Origin: Chachezhania sediminis
Lineage (GTDB): Bacteria; Pseudomonadota; Alphaproteobacteria; Rhodobacterales; Rhodobacteraceae
Reading direction: 5' to 3'
Assembly: GCF_009765275.1 (NCBI RefSeq)
Contig: NZ_VOPH01000002.1
Coordinates: 806,001-870,000 of the forward strand
Length of the DNA stretch: 64,000 nt
Positions 1 to 9,177 of this stretch are shown one piece after another. A model generated the notes under the pieces. The model worked only from the letters and a program-made list of their open reading frames with translations, was not told the origin of the DNA and ran no database searches. Each line of letters starts with the position of its first letter. The stretch's first letter is position 1. The translations under genes and the position numbers were made by a program.

Positions 1-1050
1 TTTTCGGAGCCAGTCGTTCAGGGCCCGGCGCAGGCCGTCCTTCTTGGGGCTCCAGTAGGTCGTTTCCATCGGTGTTCCCGGCAGCGCGCGCTTGAATGGC
101 GGGACGGTGCCCAGGATCAGCCGCATGCCCTGCGCGTGAACGCGGGCCGCGACCTGCAGGAACCCGGCCTGAAGACGGTCGAGTTGCATCGGTGGCTCGT
201 CAGGCGCGAACGGCGTGCCCGGCCAGGCGATGTCGTTGGTGCCGATCAGCAGGACGAGCGTATCGGCCCCCGGCACCGCCAGGGCATCCTGCCCGAGCCG
301 TGCCAGAACGCTGCGCCCCATGCCGTCGCTCAGCAGGCGCCCTCCGGAGATGCCGGCATTGACCACGGCGATGCCCTGTCCGGACAGGGCGCGGGCCAGG
401 AAGTCGGGCCAGCGCGCCATGGCGTCCATCGGGGCCCCGTTGCCGTCGGTGATCGAATCCCCCATGGCGATGACCACCTGTCGTGCCGGCCGGTCCGACA
501 GCACCGCGCTGAGGGTCAGACGCGCCGGGATTTCGGCCAGTATCTCCGGCGCCGGGCGATCGGCATCGATCAGATAGCTGGTCTCGCGGGCGTCCCAGTG
601 GAAATCTTGGGCCAGGGTGGCCGGACCGTAGGTGAGCGTGGCGGCGATCCTGTCCCCGGCTTCGGCGGGAAAGGGCGCAGGGTCCGAAACAAGCTTTGCC
701 CCCGGCGCGATGACGGCATCGGGCCTGCCGCCGAAAAGGACGGGCGTCGGTGCCTCGGCCCTTGCCCCGCCGACGCTGCGGGCCAGGGTCACGGCATCGA
801 CCGGAAGGGGCCGGGTGCCGTGGACGTTGGACAGGACCAGCCGCAGTCGGTCCGCTGCATAGCCAAGCGTCAGCGGCTGCCGGATCGTCACGCCGGCGAT
901 GCTGTCGGGCAGGCCGGTCTCGAAGACCGAAGTATCGTTCCAGACAGACTGGGGGCTTGCCATCCAGGCCGGGGTCCAGCTGTCGGCCAGCGCGGGCGTG
1001 GCGAGGCTGATTGCAAGCAGGGTCGCGGACACGTGGGAAAGAGAGCGCAT
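1..1050 (-). CDS. SGNH/GDSL-family hydrolase, secreted, C-terminus cut by window edge
   Basis: The frame is open from an ATG at 1050 down to base 1, so about 350 residues are visible and the C-terminus is missing. It begins with a typical Sec signal peptide (residues 1-22, ending ATPALA). The SGNH block I motif GDSITDG lies near residue 198 with the likely nucleophilic Ser at about 199; NAGISGGR (block II-like, Gly) and GTNDIAWPG (block III, Asn) follow. The C-terminal Asp-x-x-His of block V is not visible and should lie outside the window. The family contains esterases, lipases and carbohydrate deacetylases; the substrate cannot be read. The start follows the MFS stop codon by a single base, so the two genes are probably translationally coupled. 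This gene is easy to miss because it has no stop inside the window. Confidence 0.85.
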   Translation of the reverse strand, partial: MRSLSHVSATLLAISLATPALADSWTPAWMASPQSVWNDTSVFETGLPDSIAGVTIRQPLTLGYAADRLRLVLSNVHGTRPLPVDAVTLARSVGGARAEAPTPVLFGGRPDAVIAPGAKLVSDPAPFPAEAGDRIAATLTYGPATLAQDFHWDARETSYLIDADRPAPEILAEIPARLTLSAVLSDRPARQVVIAMGDSITDGNGAPMDAMARWPDFLARALSGQGIAVVNAGISGGRLLSDGMGRSVLARLGQDALAVPGADTLVLLIGTNDIAWPGTPFAPDEPPMQLDRLQAGFLQVAARVHAQGMRLILGTVPPFKRALPGTPMETTYWSPKKDGLRRALNDWLRK

Positions 1051-1051
1051 G

Positions 1052-2227
1052 TCAGGTCCTTTCGGGGAGGAAGGCCAGGGCCAGAGCGGCCAGTGGCAGC
1101 AGGGCCGCGAGCGGCGGCAGGGACGACAGGCCAAGACCTGCCGCGATGGCCAGACCGCCGAGCCAGGCGCCGATCGCATTGCCAAGGTTGAAGGCCGAGA
1201 TGTTCAGCGTGGCCCCCAGCGTGTCGCTGCCTGTGGGAGTCCGGGTCATCATGTGGGACTGAAGCGGGGCGAGTGTGGCAAAGGCCAGCATGCCGAGCAG
1301 GAGCATCGCCGGGGCGGCAAGCAGCGGCAGGGTCAGCGCCAGGCGCAGGGCCAGAAGCCCTGTGGCAAGACCTGCCAGGACCAGCGGCACCGAAGCGCCG
1401 GGCCAGCGATCCGCAAGCCGGCCGCCTGCGAAATTGCCCCCGACAATTCCCAGCCCGAACAGCAGCAGGTAAAGCGCCACGCGCTCGTCAGGCACGCCGG
1501 CCGCCTCGGTCAGAAGCGGGGTGATGTAGGTGAAGACCATGAATACCCCCGCATAGCCCAGCGCTGTCATCGCAAGCGCGCGCCGCGGCGCGGGCCGCAG
1601 GAACAGTGCCAGTTGCCGCAGCTTCAACGGTGTGCCGGCATCGGTCTGCGGCACGAAGAGGGCGATGGCGGCAAGGGCAAGGGCACCGATGCCCGCTACG
1701 GCCCAGAAAGTGGCGCGCCAGCCGAAGATCTGGCCCAGCCAGGTGCCGAAGGGCAGGCCCAGGACGGTGGCCAGCGTCAGCCCGGTAAAGACGGTGGCAA
1801 TGGCCGAGGCCTTGCGATGCGGCGGCACGATGGCCTGCGCCACCACCGATCCGGTCCCGAAAAAGGTGCCATGGGCGAAGCCGGTGACCACGCGCGCCGC
1901 GAGCACCAGCCCGAAATCCGGGGCGAGGGCGCACAGCAGGTTTCCTGCCGAGAAGATCGCCATCACCAGCATCAGGACGGCCCGATGCGGCAGGCGGCTG
2001 GCCGCGATAGCAAGGACCGGTCCACCAATGGTGACGCCAAGCGCGTAGCCGGTGATCAGCAACCCGGCGGATGGCAGGCCGACGCCGAGATCCTCTGCCA
2101 CCTGCGGCAGCAATCCCATGATGATGAATTCCGTCAGGCCGATGCCGAAGGCCCCGATCCCGAGGGCGATGAGCGGGAGCATGCGAGCGGGTGCCCCCAC
2201 ACGGTCCGCCTGTGTTGAAAGTGCCAC
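1052..2227 (-). CDS. MFS transporter, DHA1-type (AraJ/YdhP-like) exporter
   Basis: A 391-residue, very hydrophobic protein with about twelve predicted membrane helices. Residues around 20-110 carry the N-terminal MFS pattern of drug:H+ antiporter 1 proteins (GLTEFIIMGLLPQVAEDLGV; RVVTGFAHGTFFG). This family exports small organics such as sugars, arabinose-like compounds or purine analogues; the substrate is unknown. The start is a GTG at 2227 with AGGAG about 9 bases upstream. The gene is divergent from a LysR regulator (74-bp gap) and sits one base ahead of the SGNH hydrolase. The arrangement suggests a LysR-controlled MFS-hydrolase operon. Confidence 0.85.
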   Translation of the reverse strand: MALSTQADRVGAPARMLPLIALGIGAFGIGLTEFIIMGLLPQVAEDLGVGLPSAGLLITGYALGVTIGGPVLAIAASRLPHRAVLMLVMAIFSAGNLLCALAPDFGLVLAARVVTGFAHGTFFGTGSVVAQAIVPPHRKASAIATVFTGLTLATVLGLPFGTWLGQIFGWRATFWAVAGIGALALAAIALFVPQTDAGTPLKLRQLALFLRPAPRRALAMTALGYAGVFMVFTYITPLLTEAAGVPDERVALYLLLFGLGIVGGNFAGGRLADRWPGASVPLVLAGLATGLLALRLALTLPLLAAPAMLLLGMLAFATLAPLQSHMMTRTPTGSDTLGATLNISAFNLGNAIGAWLGGLAIAAGLGLSSLPPLAALLPLAALALAFLPERT

Positions 2228-2301
2228 CTGGCTGTCTCCTTGCGATGCACGTCTTGGCCGGGAGAAGACTGGCAGGTCATGACTTGTGAATTAATCTGCC
2301 C

Positions 2302-3189
2302 ATGAATAACAATGCTTATGCCGCTAGTTCACAGGTTGCCGCGATGAGAGATACAAATCGCCTGCAGGAAATGGAAGTTTTCCTGGCCGTCGTTGACGAG
2401 GGCAGCTTTTCTGCCGCTGCTCTGGTGCGCCGGATGACGCCCTCTGCCGTGTCCAAGATGATGACGCGGCTGGAACGGCGCCTGGGCGTCACGCTGATGC
2501 GGCGTACCACCCGCAGCATCGCCATCACCGACGAAGGGATGGCCTTTGCACGATCGGCACGCGGCATTCTGGCAGCCCTCGACCAGGCAGAACGGGAGGT
2601 GGGCTGCGGTCCGGTGGCCGGCACGGTCCGCATCGCCACCAGTGCCGCCTATGCCAATCACATCCTTGCGCCGATCCTGCCCGCATTGCTGCGCGCGCAT
2701 CCGGATCTGGAGGTCGAGTTGCTGATCGGGGACAATCTGGTCGACATGGGCGGGCAGCCGGTCGACCTGGGCGTCAGGGCCGGGCCGCTGCCGGATTCGA
2801 CGATGCGGGCCCGGTCCCTTGGCGTCAGCGAGGTGATTGCCGTGCGGGCGCCGCACGGTCCCGTCGACTCGGTCGGTTTCGCCTATCCCCGCCGGGATCC
2901 GATCTGGCGCGAGGCCGCCATGCGCCTGCGGGCAACTGATGGCAACACCCTTGCGGCACTGGCGCTGCATGGCAACGGAACGGCCCGCGTGGGCCGGTTC
3001 CTGGTCCGGGAGGAGCTTGCGACGGGCCGTTTACAGGTTGTGCGCGATATGCCCGTCGCGCGCGAGGAATTCCATGTCGTCTATCTTGGCAAGGCTGGTG
3101 CGCTGCCCGCCCGCGTATCGACCGTTGTCGAGCACTTGGTCCGCGAAGGACGGGTCGACAGGTCGCCCGCCGGATTGCCGTCCGCGTAG
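2302..3189 (+). CDS. LysR-family transcriptional regulator
   Basis: 295 residues from the first ATG. The N-terminal winged helix-turn-helix covers roughly residues 19-78 (LAVVDEGSFSAAAL, then AVSKMMTRLERRLGVTLMRR), followed by a LysR substrate-binding domain (about 105-290). An ATG at 2344 would give MRDTNRLQEMEVFLAVV, the usual LysR N-terminal length, and the extra 14 residues from 2302 look unlike LysR proteins, so 2344 may be the true start. Neither ATG has a convincing ribosome-binding site. It is divergent from the MFS-SGNH hydrolase pair, which it most likely controls, as LysR regulators usually act on the divergent gene. The effector is unknown. Confidence 0.88.
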   Translation: MNNNAYAASSQVAAMRDTNRLQEMEVFLAVVDEGSFSAAALVRRMTPSAVSKMMTRLERRLGVTLMRRTTRSIAITDEGMAFARSARGILAALDQAEREVGCGPVAGTVRIATSAAYANHILAPILPALLRAHPDLEVELLIGDNLVDMGGQPVDLGVRAGPLPDSTMRARSLGVSEVIAVRAPHGPVDSVGFAYPRRDPIWREAAMRLRATDGNTLAALALHGNGTARVGRFLVREELATGRLQVVRDMPVAREEFHVVYLGKAGALPARVSTVVEHLVREGRVDRSPAGLPSA

Positions 3190-3547
3190 GATACACCGAA
3201 GGACGACGGCCTTGTCGCCCGGCCGCCGGGGCCGGATGTCATCGTCTGGACTTGGGGCGCAGAAGACCCGCCGCCTTTCCGGCCTCGACGTCTTTCCGGG
3301 TGCTGGGTTCCCGGTCAGACGGTGCGATCCACTCGCTGGAATGGAGGCATGCCCGAGGGGGCGCCAGTACGTCGAGCTTGCACCATTCCGGCGCCCGTCA
3401 TGCGGTGGCCGTGATGGCTTGCGCCTTCGATCCCGGTCCCGCAAGCCTGAACCGCCCTGCGCCCTGCATGTGCATCCCGATGGTCCGTAGGGCGGCACCG
3501 GCGGATTTGACCGTCGACCCGATCCACCGGATGCCGGGACAGAACGG
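3190..3547. other. Intergenic region, no gene seen
   Basis: A 358-bp gap between the convergent lysR-type gene and dctM. Short open frames exist on both strands, but they are Arg/Pro-rich, lack ribosome-binding sites and resemble no family I know. No clear terminator hairpin with a T-run was found. Confidence 0.6.
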
Positions 3548-4861
3548 CTAGCGGATCATGTGCGGCAGCCAGGTGGCCAGCGCCGGGATCCAGACGATGC
3601 CGGCCAGGACCACAAGCTTGATCGTCACGAATGGTAGGATCGCACGATAGATCGTGCCCATGCCGATTTCCGGCGGGGCCACGCCCTTCATGACAAAAAG
3701 CAGCAGGCCGAAGGGCGGGGTCAGCAGGCCGATTTCCATCGTCAGCAGATAGATCACGCCCAGGATCAACGGGTCGATGCCGGCGGCCTTGGCCAGCGGT
3801 ACGAAGATCGGCACCGTCACCATCAGCATGCTGACCTGATCGACGAAACAGCCCAGCAGCAGCAGCAGCGCAATCATGGCCAGCATGATCTGGATCGGGG
3901 TCAGATCATAGGCCTGGATGATCTTGATGACGCCCGACGTCGCGCCCGAGAACGACAGGACCTGTGCGAAGGTTTGCGAGGTGACGATGATGAACAGGAT
4001 CATCACCGACAGCTTCACCGTCTCGCCCAAGGCCTTCACCAGCTTCTCGACCGAGATCGCCTTGTAGCAGGCACCAAGGACGATGGCCGCGACGGACCCC
4101 AGTGCCGCGCTTTCGGTGGGTGAGGCGAGACCGGCGAGAAGGCTGCCGATCACCACGACGAAAATCAGGGACAGGGGCGCGACATAAAGCAGGAACGGCG
4201 TCCAGCGTTCGCGCAGGGTCAGGCCCAAGGTGTCGTCCGGCGGGGCCATTTCCGGGTTCATCGTGGCGCGGACCACGATCCAGACGACGAACAGGATCGA
4301 CAGCAGCAGCGCGGGCACCACACCCGCCATCAGAAGGCCGGAGATCGAGATGCCGGCAAGGCTGCCCACCAGCACCGCCAGCGCCGAGGGCGGGATCAGC
4401 ATGGCGATGGCGCCGGAGGCCATGATCGGCCCCATGGCCAGCGTCGGGGCATAGCCCTTCTTCAGCATTCCCGGCAGCAGGGTCGACCCCAGCATCGCCG
4501 TGTTGGCGATGGTCGACCCCGACAGGGCCGCAAAGATCGTGCCGCCGAAGACCGTCACAACGGACAGGCGCCCCGGAATGCGGGTCACCACGCGGTCCAC
4601 CGCGTCGATGGCGCGGTGGGCAACGCCGGTCTGAAACAGGATTTCCCCCATCAATATGAAAAGGGGTATCGGCGCCAGCTGGAAGTTCGACACGGAGGTC
4701 GAGGCATTGCGCGTGAACTGGATCAGCCCGCGTTCGCCGCCTAGCACCAGCCAGGACCCCACCAGGGTCACCGCCAGGAAGGCGAAGGCCACGGGCAGGC
4801 CCAGAAGCAGCAGCACCGCCAGCCCGCCCAGCATCAGCACAAGGATCAGTTGCCAGTCCAT
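3548..4861 (-). CDS. dctM: TRAP transporter large permease subunit (DctM family)
   Basis: 437 residues with about twelve hydrophobic segments, the length and pattern of DctM/TRAP large permeases (for example GALLFVMKGVAPPEIGMGTIY-like C-terminal region and MGEILFQTGVAHRAIDAVDR near residue 70). The subunit forms the Na+-dependent transport channel of a TRAP system for a carboxylate-type substrate. It is the last gene of the dctP-dctQ-dctM unit: ATG at 4861 lies 4 bases after the dctQ stop at 4866. The substrate depends on the binding protein and is not identified. Confidence 0.92.
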   Translation of the reverse strand: MDWQLILVLMLGGLAVLLLLGLPVAFAFLAVTLVGSWLVLGGERGLIQFTRNASTSVSNFQLAPIPLFILMGEILFQTGVAHRAIDAVDRVVTRIPGRLSVVTVFGGTIFAALSGSTIANTAMLGSTLLPGMLKKGYAPTLAMGPIMASGAIAMLIPPSALAVLVGSLAGISISGLLMAGVVPALLLSILFVVWIVVRATMNPEMAPPDDTLGLTLRERWTPFLLYVAPLSLIFVVVIGSLLAGLASPTESAALGSVAAIVLGACYKAISVEKLVKALGETVKLSVMILFIIVTSQTFAQVLSFSGATSGVIKIIQAYDLTPIQIMLAMIALLLLLGCFVDQVSMLMVTVPIFVPLAKAAGIDPLILGVIYLLTMEIGLLTPPFGLLLFVMKGVAPPEIGMGTIYRAILPFVTIKLVVLAGIVWIPALATWLPHMIR

Positions 4862-4865
4862 GCGA

Positions 4866-5357
4866 TCACAACCCCGCCAGTTCGGGCGTTCCGGGGGGCC
4901 GGATCGCCTGTCGGACGAACTCGATCGTCAGCAGGGCAAAGGCCGCGGGCATCACCGACAGCACCCACCATTCCGGGATGGTGAAGGCGGTGCGGATCAT
5001 CGATCCCTTCCCGGCCGAGATCAGGGCCGCTTGCGCCGCGTACCAGACCACGACGGCGCAGACGCTGGCACCGAAGGCTGCCATGACCCGCGCCAGCGCG
5101 CGGGCGGTAGGCCGGGGCAGGGCGCCGGTCACAAGGTCCACGGCGACATGGCCGGATTTGGACAGGACCCAGGGAGCGCCCAGGAAGGTCGCCAGCAAAA
5201 GCCCGTATTCCACGGCATCCAGCAGCCCGAAAATGGGCGTGCCGAAAGCGTTCCGCAGCACCACGTTGGCGGAAATTGCCAGCGCGATGGCCGCCAGCAC
5301 CAGCCCGGCGAAGGCGGCGCACAGCCCGATCAGTCGGTCGAAGAACATGTCCAGCAT
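4866..5357 (-). CDS. dctQ: TRAP transporter small permease subunit (DctQ family)
   Basis: 163 residues with four predicted membrane helices, as in DctQ proteins. It starts MLDMFFDRLIGLCAAFAG; an ATG three codons later is also possible. It carries the conserved WVLSKSGHVAVDLVTG segment seen in small permeases, just after the second helix. It lies between dctP (43-bp gap) and dctM (4-bp gap) and would form the two-subunit membrane complex with DctM. Confidence 0.88.
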   Translation of the reverse strand: MLDMFFDRLIGLCAAFAGLVLAAIALAISANVVLRNAFGTPIFGLLDAVEYGLLLATFLGAPWVLSKSGHVAVDLVTGALPRPTARALARVMAAFGASVCAVVVWYAAQAALISAGKGSMIRTAFTIPEWWVLSVMPAAFALLTIEFVRQAIRPPGTPELAGL

Positions 5358-5400
5358 CTTGGCAGGGACAGGGCCGGCGCGGAAACGTCGGCCCCGGTCC

Positions 5401-6354
5401 TTATTTCAACAGGCAGGATTTCAGGTCGGCGGCGATGGCCGGATCGACCTGTTCCACCGCGGCCCAGCCGGCCGATTGCGCCGTGTCCAGCCACTTGGCC
5501 GTGTCCTCGTCCGAGAAGGTGATCACCTCGATCCCGGCCTCGGCCTGCTTGCCGGCCTCGGTCTCGTTGATGGCGATGTTCTGGGCGTTCTGTTCCTCGG
5601 TCCAGATGGCGGCATCTTCCAGCACCTTCTTCGCCTCGTCCGACAGCCCGTTCCAGCGGTCGAGGTTCACAAGGAAGTTCACGTCGACCTGGTAAAAGCC
5701 CGGATCGACCCGGTACTTGGTCTGTTCGTCCCAGCCCAGGTCCATGACCCCCTGCACCGGCCAGCCGTAGCCGTCGATCGAACCGCGCTCCAGCGCGGTA
5801 TAGACCTCGCCCGGGGCGGTGCGGACGGGGGTGCCGCCCAGGGCTTCGAACATGGCGCGATAGACGGGCGTCGTGCGAAGCGTCAGACCTGTCAGGTCGG
5901 GCTTGTCGATCGGTTTCGTCAGGTAGAGATGGAACTGGATGTTGTCGCCGGTCCGGGCCAGGTATTTCACGTTCATCTGGTCCTGGTGGATGGCGTCGAT
6001 CTTGTCGAAACAGCCGTTCGCCCGCTGTTCCTGCACCGTCGTGGTGGCCAGGTGCAGCGCGTCGCCGGTCGGGACGAGGTTCGTGTAGAAGGCGGTCGTG
6101 TTGTTGGCGATGTCGACGATGCCCGAAGACACGGCATTGCCCAACTCGAAGGTCGGCACGGCTTCGGGCCCGCCGACATATTCGATCTGGACCACGCCCT
6201 TGCCGGTTTCGTTCACGTGCTCGACAAAGGCCTCGAACGGGCGCGAGAAGGTGGAGCCGGGGGCAAATGCGGTCACCCCGCGCAGGGTCACTTCGTCGGC
6301 CACGGCAGCCGTGGCCAAGCTGGCGACGGCCAGACCGGTCAGAATGCGGTACAT
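5401..6354 (-). CDS. dctP: TRAP transporter substrate-binding protein (DctP family)
   Basis: 317 residues from the ATG at 6354, which follows a good ribosome-binding site (GAGGGAGAAG). An in-frame GTG 15 bases upstream overlaps that site and is unlikely to be used. A signal peptide (residues 1-19, ending TAAVA) is followed by a periplasmic DctP domain with the family Arg/loop region TLRTTPVYRAMFEALGGTPV around residue 145 and the ALERGSIDGYGWP segment around 175. It is probably the first gene of the dctPQM operon. Family substrates include C4-dicarboxylates, keto acids and sulfonates; the Trp- and Asp-rich pocket does not let me choose. Confidence 0.92.
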   Translation of the reverse strand: MYRILTGLAVASLATAAVADEVTLRGVTAFAPGSTFSRPFEAFVEHVNETGKGVVQIEYVGGPEAVPTFELGNAVSSGIVDIANNTTAFYTNLVPTGDALHLATTTVQEQRANGCFDKIDAIHQDQMNVKYLARTGDNIQFHLYLTKPIDKPDLTGLTLRTTPVYRAMFEALGGTPVRTAPGEVYTALERGSIDGYGWPVQGVMDLGWDEQTKYRVDPGFYQVDVNFLVNLDRWNGLSDEAKKVLEDAAIWTEEQNAQNIAINETEAGKQAEAGIEVITFSDEDTAKWLDTAQSAGWAAVEQVDPAIAADLKSCLLK

Positions 6355-6369
6355 TGTCTTCTCCCTCAC

Positions 6370-6781
6370 ATGGCGGCCGCATCGGGCCAGCAGCCTACCC
6401 GGTGAAATTGCGCCGGCGGCCAGATCTTTTATGCTTAAAGCTTACACGCGGGTTTTCGTTTCGCGCAAGGCTATGGATTTCGGGTGGCGCAAAAAAGCGC
6501 CTTCGAGACGAACAGTGGATGCCTTGGTTTTTCAGGAAAAATCCCGCCAAGGTTGATCCTTGGCGGTGTGGCCCCGCCGCCGGGGGACGGGGAAGGCCCC
6601 TTCGATCCGGCCGATTGCGGGGCTTGCCCCGGTTCCGGGATCGGCTGCAACCGGCCACGCGACCCCGTGTTGCCGGACAGGTCGGACCGAGGCCGTTGCG
6701 ATGCTGCAGGCCCCGGGAGTATCATGGGCGACAAGCGCCACTGGGGTTCGCGCCAGAATTGCATTTTACTGGAGTGGGAAC
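6370..6781. other. Divergent intergenic region with several hairpins
   Basis: A 412-bp region between dctP (leftward) and a MetA-type outer-membrane gene (rightward). Near the dctP side there is an AT-rich stretch around 6430-6450. A perfect 5-bp stem with an A6 loop (GGCGC-A6-GCGCC) lies at 6486-6501, and a perfect 9-bp inverted repeat at 6544-6566 is listed separately. No open frame with family similarity was seen. Confidence 0.6.
6544..6566 (-). terminator. Perfect 9-bp hairpin with leftward T-run (candidate terminator or operator)
   Basis: CCGCCAAGG and CCTTGGCGG flank a 5-base loop. Read on the minus strand the stem is followed by GATTTTTCC, which is the layout of a rho-independent terminator. 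On the plus strand nothing T-rich follows. No minus-strand gene ends here, so it could end an unannotated antisense or small RNA started within 6570-6780, or act as a dyad operator for the downstream outer-membrane gene. Confidence 0.45.
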
Positions 6782-7570
6782 ATGGGAATGATCCGGAACC
6801 TGGCCGCCGTGGTTACACTGGCTGCTGCCGCGACGCAGGTGTCGGCAGAGCAAAGCGCAAGCGACCTGGCCAAGCAGTTGTCGAACCCCGTGGCATCGCT
6901 GATCAGCGTGCCGCTGCAGTTCAACTATGACCAGAACATCGGCCCGAACGACAAGGGACACCGGACCTCGGTCAACATCCAGCCGGTGATGCCGGTGACG
7001 CTGAACGCGGACTGGAACCTGATCATGCGGACCGTGCTGCCCGTGATCAGCCAGGACGACGTGATTCCGGGCCGGTCGCAGCTCGGGTTCGGCGATACCC
7101 TGCAGACCTTCTTTATCTCGCCCAGCAGGCCGGGTCTGATCTGGGGCCTTGGTCCCGCCTTTCTTCTGCCCACCGGCAATGACGATCTGGGCCTGAACCA
7201 GTTCGGCGCCGGGATCGAAGGTGTGGTGCTGAAGCAGGCGGGGCCCTGGACCGTCGGCGCGCTGGGCTACTACCTGTGGGACGTGGGCGGCGGCAGCAAT
7301 GCGACCGACATCCAGCAGGCCTATGCCCAGCCCTTCGTCAGCTACACCACCGCCGGCGGCTGGACCTATACGCTGAATTCCGAAACCACCTATGACGTGC
7401 TGACCAACCAGACGAGCATGCCGTTCAATGCCGTTGCCACGAAGGTGACGAAGCTGGGCAAGCAGCCGATCAGCATCGGCGGCGGCGTCCGCTATTACGC
7501 GGAAAGCACGCCGAACGGCCCCGAAGGCTGGGGCGCGCGGCTGATCCTGACCTTCCTGTTCCCGAAATAG
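6782..7570 (+). CDS. Outer-membrane MetA-pathway-type protein (phenol_MetA_deg family)
   Basis: 262 residues from ATG 6782, chosen because GGAG lies 8 bases upstream and the protein then begins with a signal peptide (MGMIRNLAAVVTLAAAATQVSA). The remainder has alternating polar/hydrophobic beta-strand character with aromatic residues, and ends in F-L-F-P-K as outer-membrane barrels do. Segments such as QLGFGDTLQTFFISP and IGGGVRYYAES resemble the family annotated as putative MetA-pathway transporter, whose role is poorly defined (suggested hydrophobic-compound uptake across the outer membrane). It is a single gene between divergent dctP and a MATE exporter. Confidence 0.7.
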   Translation: MGMIRNLAAVVTLAAAATQVSAEQSASDLAKQLSNPVASLISVPLQFNYDQNIGPNDKGHRTSVNIQPVMPVTLNADWNLIMRTVLPVISQDDVIPGRSQLGFGDTLQTFFISPSRPGLIWGLGPAFLLPTGNDDLGLNQFGAGIEGVVLKQAGPWTVGALGYYLWDVGGGSNATDIQQAYAQPFVSYTTAGGWTYTLNSETTYDVLTNQTSMPFNAVATKVTKLGKQPISIGGGVRYYAESTPNGPEGWGARLILTFLFPK

Positions 7571-7773
7571 CGGGACCCGCCGGGTCTGTTCCGGCTTGAC
7601 AGGGCCGCAGGGCCGGTCGTATGCGGCGCGCAGGTATCGGGCACCTGCCGCCTGCGGACGAAAGTCACGGTGAAGCCCGACGCAGAAGACGACATCTCAC
7701 CCTCGGAATGCATTTCGACGGTGGGCAATGCAGGCGCCCATCCGACTCGGAATGCCCTTCAGAGGAGTGAGCG

Positions 7774-9177
7774 ATGTCGATGAGGCACGCACCCGAGAAC
7801 CGTTTCCTGACCGCGCCCGTCTGGCGCGTCTTTGCCGCGCAGGCCGTGCCCATGGTGCTGGTCCTGACCATGGGCGGGATCCAGAACATCGTCGACGCGG
7901 TGTTCCTGGGCCGGCTGGTCGGCGCCGATGCGCTGTCCGCCGTCAGCATCGTCTTTCCCGCCCTGATGATCCTGATCGCGCTGTCCAGCCTGACCGGCGG
8001 CGGCATGTCCAGCCTTCTGGCCCGCCATCTGGGGGCCGACCGTATGGACGATGCCGAGGCCGTCTTTGCCCGGGCCCACGGGCTGGCGCTGACCTTCGCG
8101 CTGTCGGTGATCGTCCTGTTCTTCGCCTTCGGACGGCCGGTCCTGACGGTGCTGTCCGGCGGGCCGGGACGGATCGCCGACATGGCCTGGACCTATCTTG
8201 CGATCTCTGCCGTGGCGTCGCCCGTACAGTTGTTGTTGTCGGTCCACGCCGACACCTGGCGGAACGAAGGCCGCGCGCCGGTGATGGCGTTGCTGTCGGC
8301 CGTAGTGACTTTGGCCAACATCGTGCTGAATTACGTTCTGATGGTCTGGTTGGACATGGGAGTGGCGGGCGCCGCGTTGGGCACCGCGCTCGCCACGGTC
8401 ACGGGACTTGCGCTGCTGGCCGTACCACGCGCGTTCGGTGCCGGAAGCGTACCGCTGGGCGCCTTGCTGCGGCACCGCTGGACCGGCGGCTGGGGGCCGA
8501 TCCTGGCCCTGGGTGCCCCGCTGAGCCTGAGTTTCATTGGGATCGCGCTGGGATCGGCCATCGTGCTGGCGGTGCTGCGGGTGACGGCCGGCGCGGCCTT
8601 TGCCGATACGGTCGCGGCCTATGGCATCGTCACGCGGGTCTATTCCTTTGCCTACCTGCCGATGATGGCCGTGGCGCTGGCCACGCAAAGCATCGTCGGC
8701 AACAATGTGGGGGCGGGCCTGCACCACCGGTCCGACGCGACGCTGCGCCTGGCGATGGGGGTGATCCTTGTCTACTGCCTGACGGTCGAGCTGACGCTTC
8801 TGGGCGCCAACCGCAGCATCGGGCGCGCCTTCGTCCACGATCCGGCCGTGGTGGACCAGCTGGGCACGATCCTGCGGTCGATGCTGCTGCTGTTCTTCAC
8901 CACGGGTCCGATCCTGATCCTGGCGCTTTACTTCCAGGCTGTGGGGCAACCGGCACGGACCGCGGTGCTGACCCTGTCCAAGCCCTTTGTCATCGCGCCG
9001 GTGCTGGTGATCTCTCTTGGGCTGATCTGGGGGCCGCCTGTGATCTGGCTGGCCTATCCGATCGCGGATACCGTGCTGGTGGTGCTGGCCCTGACCGTCG
9101 CCGTGCGGGTGCTGCGCCGCCATACCACCGGACCGGGCTTCGGCCTGGCGGCCCCGGTGGCGGAGGACTTGGCATGA
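7774..9177 (+). CDS. MATE family efflux transporter
   Basis: 467 residues with about twelve membrane helices, the standard MATE length. The N-terminal half has the family pattern (MGGIQNIVDAVFLGRLVGAD around residue 30, then SSLTGGGMSSLLARHLGA), and a second MATE repeat starts near residue 235 (GAPLSLSFIGIALGSA). It exports cationic drugs or metabolites in exchange for Na+ or H+. GAGGAG lies 8-13 bases upstream of ATG 7774. Its stop overlaps the start of the next gene (ATGA), so the two are translationally coupled. Confidence 0.92.
   Translation: MSMRHAPENRFLTAPVWRVFAAQAVPMVLVLTMGGIQNIVDAVFLGRLVGADALSAVSIVFPALMILIALSSLTGGGMSSLLARHLGADRMDDAEAVFARAHGLALTFALSVIVLFFAFGRPVLTVLSGGPGRIADMAWTYLAISAVASPVQLLLSVHADTWRNEGRAPVMALLSAVVTLANIVLNYVLMVWLDMGVAGAALGTALATVTGLALLAVPRAFGAGSVPLGALLRHRWTGGWGPILALGAPLSLSFIGIALGSAIVLAVLRVTAGAAFADTVAAYGIVTRVYSFAYLPMMAVALATQSIVGNNVGAGLHHRSDATLRLAMGVILVYCLTVELTLLGANRSIGRAFVHDPAVVDQLGTILRSMLLLFFTTGPILILALYFQAVGQPARTAVLTLSKPFVIAPVLVISLGLIWGPPVIWLAYPIADTVLVVLALTVAVRVLRRHTTGPGFGLAAPVAEDLA

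Noticed and set aside
7728-9173. N-terminal part of a 625-codon plus-strand frame overlapping the MATE gene
   Set aside because: Out-of-frame shadow; only the part from ATG 9174 is a separate real gene.
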